A program made the position numbers and the translations under genes. Shown here one piece after another: positions 55,080 through 64,000 of a stretch of DNA of 64,000 nt; position 1 is the stretch's first letter, and each line of letters opens with the position of its first letter. The notes beneath the pieces were generated by a model. It worked only from the letters and a program-made list of their open reading frames with translations. It was not told where the DNA came from and made no database searches. Location: the NCBI GenBank assembly GCA_022315425.1, contig JAIUPT010000030.1, positions 682,001-746,000 of the forward strand. Direction: 5' to 3'. This DNA is from Pseudevernia furfuracea. Lineage: Eukaryota > Ascomycota > Lecanoromycetes > Lecanorales > Parmeliaceae.

Positions 55080-56496
55080 TTGATGTAATGTCAAAGATAC
55101 AAGAGCTTGAGCTCATCTTCCATGGCTTGTGCTCATGTTTTCATAGTTGAAGATGCCTTTGAGCTTGTTAATGTTGTCGACGCGGCTCAGGGAAGCAGAG
55201 ATTTTGATATCGTTGACAGACATGATGCTTAGAAGCTTGATGAGCTGCTTGAAGGAGTGGCCTGTGGGAGGTGTCGACGTTATAGGTCGCGCTCGGAAAC
55301 CGAAGAGCTCTTCGTTCGAGATAGGCTCTAACGAGGATTCGAGGGTGAACTATCCCGAAGTAAAAATAGAGTCAGCGATATAAAAAGAAGTATACTCGCT
55401 GTTATGGTCACAGCTTGTTGTGAGGTTGACAAGAATGTCAAGCGTGTGTGAAAAGTTTCGCAGTGCTCTGAGATTGACTTTATGTAGCTTGAAGCGTTGC
55501 TTGCGAGAAGTGATTTGATACTGACTTTTTAAATAGCGAGAGGTATTTTGAAGCGATGCTTTTCTTGATGCAGAGACAGATAAAAGAGGATAATATACGA
55601 TAATGAAACGAAGTTTCAGTGAAAGTGTCCTTGACTTTATGCGCAAAGATGAACTCTTTCGAACTTCGTTATCTGTATAATGATATCAACCATCGCGATA
55701 ATTGATAACCCTTTCAAAATCTGCTGAGATGCGAATGATTAGACTTGATTCTCGTTGTAGAGATTGCGCTCTTGATAGTTTGAATAACTTCAGACTCGAT
55801 GGTTTCAGAGCCAGACTTGATAATGCGACGCCGTTTCCTTGTTTTCTTAGCGGCTGGAATGAGTTCTTTCCCTTTTCGCTTGCGAGGCTGGGGAGCTTTC
55901 CCCTTGGATTGTAACGCGTTCAACAATGATGTATAGGCATGGCGCTGAGGTTGGGTATGTTTGCCACCTCTTTTATCAACTTTGCGTTGAGACTCGAGTT
56001 GTTTCCCGTTTGATTGAACAGTCTCTACCAGCCGTGGCTGGGATGACTGGTTGTTCAGCCTCCATTGCGGGTATTTCGCAATTGGATTTGATATGCTCGT
56101 CACCCAATTCTTTGGTGTAGCGGCATGATAAACACGGGGAGTATTGTCTCTAGGTTTAGCGTCCTACGCAGGGAAGCTGGCAATGTTGCAGAGGCAGATG
56201 ATGGCAGCTGATTCGGTCGCAAGGTATTCTTGACAGCTTCGGCATTCCACGGTAATTTGCGGTATGTCTCGGCTCGCTTCAGTTTGCCAAGTAGCGGCTC
56301 CCAACCCCCCATTTTTGACGAATTGCGGCTGTCCCAGCCCAAATGACCACCTTGCGGATGGGCAATGCCCACATTAATGATGTTGAACAAAGTGCTTTAC
56401 AATGCGCAACTTATGTGCGATGAGTACGAGACCCACGCAGAGTTGAAGTCATTGTAATGCATAAGGTCATATTGTAACAAGTGTGTCGGTGCATAG
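55080..56496 (-). other. Long 5' leader of the Copia element
   Basis: About 1.4 kb between the 5' LTR and Gag. Open minus-strand frames at 56100-56390 and 55714-56103 lack supported starts and recognisable domains; the latter has a Lys/Arg cluster (KKTRKRRR). It may hold an extra, unrecognised ORF or regulatory sequence. Confidence 0.5.
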
Positions 56497-56511
56497 CCCG
56501 GGCTCATAACC
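56497..56511 (-). promoter_or_regulatory. Copia primer-binding site for an initiator tRNA-Met fragment
   Basis: The plus strand CCCGGGCTCATAACC lies directly against the 5' LTR. GGGCTCATAACCC is the anticodon stem-loop of tRNA-Met (CAU anticodon), so the site pairs with an internal tRNA segment, as in copia and Ty5, not with the CCA end. Confidence 0.8.
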
Positions 56512-56674
56512 TGTCAAAATATGAGGTAGGACGCATAGTAGTTGTATTATCTATGAAGTGCTACGAAAGAAAGAGCGATCATATTCGAGCACACTAGTGA
56601 CGGGCTGACTAAGCGCCAAGGCTTAGTCAGCTTGATCAGCTTAGGCAGCAGTCACGTGACTCGAAATTCCAACA
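56512..56674 (-). repeat. 5' LTR of the 6.15-kb Copia element
   Basis: 163 bp; partner of 50521-50683. Confidence 0.96.
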
Positions 56675-56679
56675 AACTC

Positions 56680-56856
56680 TCTGCAATTCCACGCCCGCGC
56701 ACTATGTCAACTTGCAGAGAGTCTCCTGCCCACTCCGGCAATGCTTCAAATCTCGCTTCCCAGCATGCCTCACTTCTCGCTCTCGCCTTTCGGCACGCCT
56801 CTCGCCTCGGGTACATTTGTGATGCGGAGGAAATGGAGGCCACAAGTCAAGGATAG
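56680..56856 (+). CDS. 3' part of the mini element's short ORF
   Basis: 59 codons including the stop, in phase with 50242-50520 across the Copia insertion. The sequence is Ser/Ala/Arg-rich and ends EMEATSQG. No domain is recognised. Confidence 0.5.
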   Translation, partial: SAIPRPRTMSTCRESPAHSGNASNLASQHASLLALAFRHASRLGYICDAEEMEATSQG

Positions 56857-56949
56857 GTGCATGGAGTATATGGGCAATGCATTCTTGATGTAGCTGTCCA
56901 GGGATTTGGCCATGAGGGCATGGCCTTTTTTTCTTCTTTGTGGGCATGT

Positions 56950-57102
56950 TGTCACGGTACGCCAAGGCTTCCTCAGAGGCTACCGCCTGACTAGGACTAG
57001 CGCGGCTTGGCATCGCACATATCTGCCCTGCAGTCACATAGAATAATCAACAATCTTACACCCCACCATGAAATTATGATATCAGTTATTCTTTTCTTGA
57101 CA
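56950..57102 (+). repeat. Right LTR of the mini element
   Basis: 153 bp, the uninterrupted form of the LTR. Confidence 0.92.
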
Positions 57103-57107
57103 TATCG

Positions 57108-58790
57108 CGTTCTTAATTCTATCATATAATCTCTTATAAAAGTAAGACGCGAGTATTATATCGTTTTAATCTATCTTATAGAATAATGTCTTAAATTTCG
57201 AAGCGTATATTAACACTAATTGCGTTTATCTTAGAGTAAGTAACTATCTTTTAATTATTCTCTTCTCGTTCTATATATTAAACGCTTTCTTAATATAGAC
57301 TCTAAAATTAACGAAGCTATAAAACATCTATAAGATCTCTTCTTCTTACTCAATTCTATTATTATTTAGATAGTCGTCTAATTAAGACTGTATTTAGCTA
57401 AAAGCTGCTTCTTTTAGATACGAGATTACATATAATATCTTGTTATTCTCTATTACGAAATCATTTAAATACATCTTAAAATTAATCGCAATGATCGATA
57501 GTCAGAGTTTTAGAAATCTTTAAATTTTTATAAACTTGACGAGCTTAGTTATCTTAAGATCGTTATAAATCTTCGAGAGTTTTAATCGTTAAGAGATAGA
57601 TATAATTTAAGCTAATAAAGTATAACGTCTCTATATTACGCTAGGGCGTAGAACGAGTTAACGAGACATTTAAGAATTAGAGTCGTCAAAGGCTAAGATA
57701 ATTCGACTTATCGAGTAATGAGAAGTAATCTAAATTTAGAGTATATATTCTCTCTATAGACTTAAGAGAGAAAATAGTAATAATAGAAGAGATTAGACAC
57801 TACGTTAGATATTTAATAAATAAATATATTATTAGCTAAAGAGGGAAGCTATCTAAATATTAAAAGAGTGATATATATATTTAAATAAGACGTCGAAGAC
57901 GTCTAAGACGTTCGAATATCTCGCATGTCTCGCATATCTTAGAACGTCTATTAAGACTGCTAAGAGTCGATATTCTAAATCTAGTCTCGATAGATCTATC
58001 TTATAAAGTCTGAGCGTAACACTTCGAGAATCGTAAATTAAAAATTAAGAATCTATTTAATATTAAGATAAAGAATTAATATTTAAATCTATCTATTAAT
58101 TAGAAGAAGAATATATTAAATACTTTAAATTCTAATATTCTAAGAAAGCGAAAGAAGAACTCTAATAAAAATTTAATAGAGATTTACGTTATAAATAATA
58201 AGGAGAATAATAGTAATATTATAAAGAATTATAATTACGATTTAGAGTAAGACGACGAGACTAATAAGAAGAATCTTAATATTAATATAATAAAGATAAT
58301 AATATTTGATTAAAAGTTATAAAATAGAGTAAAGAGTATATATCTCGCTTTTTATCTTTAGAAAATACGCTATATATATAATATCAACTATCTACTATTA
58401 AAAAATTAGTATATAATTCGATTATTTCTCGAAAATAGTATTTTTTAGTTATTTTAATTATTTGAGATTAGATAATTTTTTCTTTTTCTATCTTATAATT
58501 CATAATTCTCGATTAATTAATAATCTTTTATTATCGACTAGATATCTTATCTTCTTTTTTCTTTAAATATTATTAATAGTAAAGATTAATAAGAGTAAGC
58601 TAAGTTACGAGTATCGAATAAATATCGAGTAAAATCTTATTATATTATATTCTTTAGAATAAGTCTTATATATTAAGATCTATGAGTTAGTCAATTAAAA
58701 TAACGTATTTCTAATATAATTTAATTATCTAGATCGCTATATTTGATTGATTGATTGTTTAATACGTCTATCTAGTAAACTACTTTACTA
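57108..58790. other. Unassigned RIP-degraded DNA
   Basis: AT-rich, with stops in all frames and no element borders recognised. The mini LTR element interrupts this DNA, which begins before 49890. Confidence 0.4.
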
Positions 58791-58794
58791 ATCA

Positions 58795-60640
58795 GGGAGT
58801 TCCTCGAATATTTGTAGCGCTGAAGAAACCTTTCGGACAAAAACTTCAACTTATCCTCTCGTGTTATCATTGTTGTCAACTCTTAGTCTTTGACTGTCAA
58901 GTTGTTGCCACAAACCACTGTCACTTCCGTTCTCTTCTAGTCTGCCGCTATTGTTTCCGTGATTATCTCCTTCTATGCCTTCTTTTTGTTTCCCCTCTTC
59001 TCCTTACCCTTTTTCTTGTTTTTGGTTTCTTTGTCTAGTCCTAGCGGTAATTTGGACCGAGCCAATTGCTCTTGAATCAGCGAGAATTGATCGAGACGTT
59101 CTATTTTGATTATTCATCGTGCGATAGCGCGTATTTCGTGCTTCTGTGTCAAGATTTGTCGATAATCTGTCGTGCCGACTTGTTTAATGAGTTCTCTTCT
59201 CTCTTTCGCCAGTTCCGGGCAGAACAGTAATATATGTTTGACCGTCTGTTTTCTCCAGCCGCATGAGCACTCAGCGTTTCGAATATTAGATATCTTTATT
59301 CGATAGAGAAAATCATTGAGATCTATCTTCTCGCTTCGAAGTTATACTGTTATTGAGCTTTCTGCTTTTCTTAGCTTGAAGTAATAATCGAATCTATTGT
59401 CGAAGAGATCGTCTTTCTGAGCCGAACTTCTAATCGATATAGAGATTTTCGCTTGATATCTAGATCATCGATCTAGTTATTATTGACGGGCCCAGTCTTG
59501 AATCTTTTGATTAATTGCTTTGACGTCTTGATATTTCTCTACGTCTTTGATTGAATTGATTCAGTTCTTTTTTCTTCTTGTTATATAAGTCGTCTCATGT
59601 CACTCTTTGACTCTTAAGAAGCGAAGCGCTTAGATCTCTTTTTCTTTTATCGAGAACGACGATATCGATCGTTTCTTCTTCTTTTTGCCTTATAGTTTGT
59701 TTTATATATACTTGTTTCTCTTTTACGTTATTAGATGAATCTTATTACTAATCTGTTGTTACATTACTAGTCGATCAAGCTGGATTTCTATTGATGTAAT
59801 TGTCGCTTTCGTCTTCAAAACTAACACTGAAATAGCTTTAAATGCATCGAGAACCGTTCGTAAGCAGTTATTTTAAATAATTGTTAGTCTTTTTATATGA
59901 CTCTTAATGATCTCTAAAGTGCCCTTTGATTAATGTCAGATTGAGGTCGCAAAGATCAATATTGATCTTATTACTGTATTATATATCAATCTGCACTTTT
60001 AAAAGATGACTTCTCATGTCGATTTCGCGAGGCATTTGATCGCGCGATCTTGATTTATTGATTTAGCTTTGAGTTGAGCTATGTGAGGTTTTCATCTCAG
60101 CTTTAAGTCGACTTGCAGATTCAGAACTCTAATATTCGCTTCTGATTCTATGACTGTATTGTTAAAATTTATTATTATCTTCATATTGAACTTCTTTGAG
60201 GTTCGAGATATATAAAGTAGCTTATATTTCTATAAAGCGAACGACGCTTTATAAGTTATAGCCCATTTCAAGCAGAGATTATACGTCTTTTCCAGATTAA
60301 CGCAATTGACTTCTGTGCTTTCGCTATAAGTCAGCAAGTGTATATTATTAACAAATCCCCTAATCTGCACGAGTAAATTTGTCTTTACGTAGCTTTCTAT
60401 CAAAGGCGCGTTAAAGAATAAGAATAAAACTAACGAGATTGAAGATTCTTATAAAATTCTCGTCTTTATCTTCTTAATTGCACTAATCTTTTCTTTTAAT
60501 GTTATCGATGTTACTCTTTTTGTTACGACTAATATCGTGATGGAGAAGAAAGATAATTTATTGCTATCTAGAAATCTATCTAAGTGAGCATGGGAGAAGC
60601 TAGTACATATTTGATCTAGACTCTTCGAAAGCAAGGAAAG
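58795..60640 (-). pseudogene. LINE (Tad1-like) RT / RNase H relic, 5' truncated
   Basis: On the minus strand, the RT segment FVNNIHLLTYSESTEVNCVNLEKTY (about 60355-60275) corresponds to the F-V-D-D catalytic strand of fungal LINEs, followed by YISRTSKKFNM and NTVIESEANIRVLNLQVDLK (about 60190-60100). The extreme C-terminus has a zinc motif CX1CX8HX4C (ECSCGWRKQTVKHILLFCPE, 59269-59219) and the last residues RSKLPLGLD near 59040. The left 250 bases are the 3' untranslated end; no poly(A) tract is seen. Upstream RT and endonuclease parts are missing, typical of 5' truncation. The 3' end is less RIP-damaged than the RT. Confidence 0.85.
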
Positions 60641-60777
60641 AGCCTCCTACGGGAGACTTCCGCAGTGTACATATCAAATGTCAACAAAGAAAAACAAAGT
60701 CAGCGTTCTCGCTGATTAGCATAGAGCAAAACAGTATTCAAATCAACATTAAGTTAAATCTATAAAGACTTCATGCA
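60641..60777. other. Junction between the LINE and the Gypsy element
   Basis: Short stretch of balanced composition. It may contain part of the 3' end of the Gypsy element, but I could not define an LTR. Confidence 0.35.
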
Positions 60778-62230
60778 GCCTTACGCGACCTCTCTCGTCC
60801 TCGCTTGAGTGGTTGCTCGGGTGATTGCGGAGCTTGCTTGAACGGTTGCGAAGATGCTTACGTAGTTTTAACATCCTTTCCTCGACGTCGTGTAGATATC
60901 GATAGTAGTATCTAACTATTCTCGTAGTTATTGACGAGATTCATAGTCTTGAGCAAATCGTCGATCGAGTATCACACGTTGTGTTCATTGTTTCAGTCCT
61001 TTTACTTCATTAGATATTCGAACCTTTCATTGCGTTCTAATCTCTTATTCTTGATTCTCTCAAGTTCATCTTTTCCAACTTTATCTCCTTCGTTAAATAT
61101 CGAAGAAGGTTCAATATTAATGCGTCTTTTATACGAGTCTGAGGTTTCTGCTGTAATAGCAGTCGAGGGTTCTAGCTGAGCGACGAAGATTACTGAATAA
61201 ATCTTCATAACTGACGATAGCTGTAATCGATACGTCAGACGATTAATCTTAGCTAAGACCTTGAAGGGACTCACACGTTGTTGAGAAAGCTTGCGATTAG
61301 AGAGATCGGAAATGAAGTATTCATTATGTAATCTAAGAAAGGCTTCATCGCCCTTCTTGAGGTTGACGTTCAAATACTTTGAATCGTATCTCGCTTTCAT
61401 AATGATAGATGCAAAGATCATAACGTTATTCGTCTTCTCTCTCTTGACTAGGCGGAGCTTGCGAAAGACTTTCTCAGATAGGTCTGAGGGGTCTGCAAGC
61501 AGCATAATGATGATATCGTTGACTCTGAACCCGTAGCATAGCTTATTAAGAGCTATGTTAGTGACACTACTAGAGAAGTTGTTGATGATGAACTATATAT
61601 ATGATAAGATCTCGTCAAAGTCGGCTTCGAGATTAATAGTGAGATGAAATCTCAATGCAATTTTTATCGTTTGATTGATTCTCTCGAATTAATCGTCTAT
61701 CTGAGAATAATAAGCAGTAGACGTTAGAAACTTGACGCTTAGCTTAGCAAAGATTTCTTTTTAAAAGACTAACATAAAGCGTGTATCTCTGTCACTGATA
61801 ATGCTTCTTGATACGTCTCAGTCATGTTATAATAGCGTACGAAGTATCACTTCGACTCATTGTGACGCAGATCAAGTCTCTTATTCTGATATTAAAAGAT
61901 TTCGCTTGATGGCCTTGCATATAATGATAAGCAGATAGTTATTTCCTGTCTTGATAGAAGACAAGACAACGACGAAATTCATTATTACGATGTGAAATGG
62001 GATCGCTGATGAGGTAACTGAAACGAGAGATTCATAAGACTTATATCTCTTGATTTGATTAAGCTAACAAGTAGAATAGTGCGCTATGTAAGTACGAAGA
62101 TTCTTGAATAGATGTCGAATGAATACTGTATAAAATAGTCTGTCATGATATCGGTGATAGTCTTCATGACTAGACAGATTATGTGCTTGCTCGAACATCT
62201 CTTGTTTTATTGATGGCGATATGCAAAGAC
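60778..62230 (-). pseudogene. Gypsy integrase and chromodomain relic
   Basis: The frame 61505-61002 is open for 167 codons and holds the integrase C-terminal module: ARYDSKYLNVNLKKGDEAFLRLH, then SNRKLSQQRVSPFKVLAKI, then a YRLQL segment. It runs into a chromodomain start (RNERFEYLMK) and, after stops, IDDLLKT-type sequence and a basic tail ending near 60778. The catalytic core lies upstream to about 62230 with many stops. Related elements are common in Pezizomycotina. Confidence 0.85.
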
Positions 62231-62231
62231 G

Positions 62232-63300
62232 TTATATATTCTCGTCGTTGACATGGTAAATGAGACTCTCTCGTAGTCGAAATGATATATTCGATACTTG
62301 CTTCGCTTCTTGAATAACAGATGCGTCTTCTGTGAAAGACTGCGCTGCTTGAGTAGTAGTTTCGTCTTCTGCGAAAGGGTTCGTTATTTGATCTTCTGCG
62401 AAAGGCCTCACTGCTTGAGTAGCTACAGAAGACTTTAACATAATAAGAAGCTTTTCTTAATGAGGGTCTTTGACATAGCCTAGCTTCAGCCGATGCTTAA
62501 AATCGTCTAACATTTTCATAAGAATAACGTGATAAACTATCACTGACTCGATAACAATCGTCGAGGAATCCGATCAACATTTCGTATTATCATATAAGAC
62601 ATCGAGTGCTTTCTCAGACTAATCTGAAGATAGAGTGCTGAAAGCTTGTGACAGACGAAATAGTGCGCCAGATATAACGTTAGACTTGTTAGTCTTATAA
62701 CGGAGTTCAAGATTAAAGGTCGATAGATACTACGAGACACGAATAAGGCGAAGATTGAGCTTGTTCGTATTAATGATATTAAGCGTCGTTTACTTAGAAA
62801 TTAAAACAGCTGCTGAGTGATCTGTATAAACGATCACGAGTGACTTCAAGCTAAACTCGATTATATAACGAATCTTTTTCACGACCCACACTACGTCAGC
62901 GATCTCTAGCTTAGTAAATTAGTAGTTATACTTAATAGTATTTAGACATCGACTTAAAAACATGATAGACTGAACGTCGATGCGTGTGATCTTACTGAAA
63001 GTCTTCGAAATGCTGTTCTTCTTATAATGATATATCATTATCGCAAATTCGAAACTTTTGAAGACGTTTAGATTCACGAACAAGAGTCTTATTCTATTAT
63101 AGTGTATTAGAAAAGAGAGACTTATAAAAGCCTGTTATAGACTATGAAAGACTTTCATCTCTGCTTCGATAGGTGCATAAAATAACATCTTTATAACAGT
63201 GCGTTTTCGAGCTAAGTCTTTAACGTCAGCTCTCATATTCTTGATAAGTATAATCTTTCTTTCTTATAAGAGAGTGACAAGCTAAACATAGCGAGGAATC
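62232..63300 (-). pseudogene. Gypsy RNase H and linker relic with PFAED repeats
   Basis: Between RT and integrase, the minus strand shows degraded RNase H sequence (about 63250-62550). This is followed by a short coding repeat at 62441-62290, in which PFAED-type units (VRPFAEDQ, TNPFAEDE, AQSFTED) recur three times. No activity is expected. Confidence 0.65.
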
Positions 63301-63311
63301 GATGAGCGAAG

Positions 63312-64000
63312 TTATTCGATGAGTTCTAGAAAGATCTCGAGATCACGAAGCGTTTCGAGGAATCGGAGACTGATAATTGCCTGAATCTTTTTCTGCGATG
63401 TGAACATATCTAGTTCATCGACTCGTTGACTCAGTAGAATAACAGACGAATAGTCAATAAATAACTTGATAGACGAGAGACTCACTCGCTTGATGCGAAA
63501 CAACTCGAAGATTTGACGTAAGTGACCGAGGTGCTTCTGTAAGATTCGTGAGAAGATGATAATATTATTCACGAATGTCTTAATAAAGTTCTTGAATGAC
63601 CTCAGCATAACATCGATTTGTCTTTGAACGTATAAAGATAATCCCTTGTATCCCATCAGAGCAACAGCGAATTCTTTCTAATTTCTATGACTAACCACTA
63701 TGAGCTTATAACGATTATTGCGTGTCACGAGAAATTAATGAAATTAGCTCACGACATCTATGATAAACAAGTATATGTATTCTAACAATAGCGAGATGAT
63801 TTCTAACTGCAGTGATAATAAATAGAAATTCGTGTCTGCAATTTTGTTGAGCTCTCGAATGTCTATCACAACTCGTTTCTTACGTCCCTTGAACGTATCT
63901 TTTTAGACAACAAAGACTAAATAGCTGAATAACGTAAGCTGCTTAAATTATATCATTTTTCCCTGTTGATGTAATTTGTCAAACGTGACGTCAATGATCT
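63312..64000 (-). pseudogene. Gypsy RT relic, continues past the window end
   Basis: The segment 63656-63312 is open for 114 codons: MGYKGLSLYVQRQIDVMLRS, then FVNNIIIFSRILQKHLGHL (both catalytic Asp now Asn) and TSQKKIQAIISLRFLETLRD. Upstream, 64000-63660 reads RVVIDIRELNKIADTNFY and FIIDVVS, the fingers-palm start of RT. It is in the same orientation as the integrase relic, so both belong to one element whose 5' half lies outside the window. Confidence 0.88.

Larger units (their letters stand above)
50521..56674 (-). mobile_element. Ty1/Copia retrotransposon (6.15 kb), moderately degraded
   Basis: LTRs of 163 bp (50521-50683 and 56512-56674; plus-strand TGTCAAAATATGAG ... CAACA) with the exact duplication AACTC (50516-50520 and 56675-56679). 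Gag and Pol are on the minus strand. A tRNA-Met-type primer site adjoins the right (5') LTR and a polypurine tract (sense AAGGGGAG) the left one. LTRs differ at about seven sites. RIP damage is heavier in Pol than in the long 5' leader. Confidence 0.96.
49891..57102 (+). mobile_element. Mini LTR element (about 1.05 kb) split by a Copia insertion
   Basis: Direct repeats 49891-50088 and 56950-57102 (TGTCACG ... TTCTTGACA) are flanked by the exact duplication TATCG (49886-49890 and 57103-57107). Removing the Copia element (50521-56674 plus a 5-bp duplication) leaves about 1.05 kb. The interior encodes only one short protein and no enzymes, so it is a TRIM-like non-autonomous element. Orientation is inferred from that ORF. 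Confidence 0.92.

Noticed and set aside
56702..57037. Minus-strand 111-codon frame in the mini LTR element
   Set aside because: It overlaps the right LTR and opposes the phase-conserved plus-strand ORF.
58440..58795. Poly(A) tail of the LINE
   Set aside because: No T-run is found at the expected plus-strand position; the 3' border remains undefined.

Overview
The window looks like a heterochromatic transposon island from a filamentous ascomycete (Pezizomycotina). The evidence is fungal Ty3/Gypsy, Ty1/Copia, LINE and tyrosine-recombinase retroelements, a relic of an NB-ARC/TPR (NLR) gene, and massive C-to-T / G-to-A decay of the type made by repeat-induced point mutation (RIP). I see no intact host gene, rRNA, tRNA or CRISPR. 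Genus cannot be told from the sequence.

Layout. 1-7.2 kb: degraded AT-rich DNA, one solo LTR (2028-2215), one copy of a dispersed repeat (4505-5232), an inverted repeat and a lone terminal unit of the tyrosine-recombinase element (5891-6342). 7.2-13.8 kb: a RIP-degraded Copia element on the minus strand with 132-bp LTRs. 13.8-23.5 kb: non-LTR relics, including a coiled-coil protein remnant and an NLR pseudogene (about 17.78-20.0 kb, plus strand). 23.5-31.1 kb: a Ngaro/PAT-like retroelement with Gag, RT/RNase H and tyrosine recombinase relics and a complete A1-body-B1-A2-B2 split-repeat structure. Its B2 repeat is interrupted by a 2.7-kb Gag-only LTR element (28281-31003) whose Gag carries a BIR-like zinc domain. 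31.6-38.3 kb: a nearly intact chromovirus (Gypsy with a chromodomain) on the minus strand. 38.8-47.9 kb: a degraded Gypsy element on the plus strand holding three later insertions (an antisense solo LTR in its left LTR, a 2.2-kb non-autonomous LTR element in its RT, and a solo LTR near its end). 49.9-57.1 kb: a 1.05-kb mini LTR element split by a 6.15-kb Copia element. 58.8-64 kb: a LINE relic and the 3' half of another degraded Gypsy element, both on the minus strand.

Most boundaries rest on matching LTR ends plus 5-bp target-site duplications that I could read directly: CCTTA, ATTAT, GATGT, GCGTT, ATTTA, AACTC and TATCG are exact; GCGCT/ACGCT, GGAGG/GGGGG and GTCGT/GTCAT each differ by one transition. 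These give a relative insertion order.

Cross-cutting points. (1) Differences between paired LTRs are almost all transitions and fall on CpA and CpC but hardly ever on CpG. This explains the surviving CG dinucleotides and why tryptophan codons usually decay to TGA. (2) Four Gypsy-type elements have, just inside the 5' LTR, a 9-11 nt segment complementary to a site in their own LTR 56-66 nt from its end, as expected of Tf1-type self-primed reverse transcription; between two related elements both halves change together. The two Copia elements instead carry a primer site matching the anticodon region of initiator tRNA-Met. (3) The BIR-like domain inside a retroelement Gag is the most unusual protein feature.
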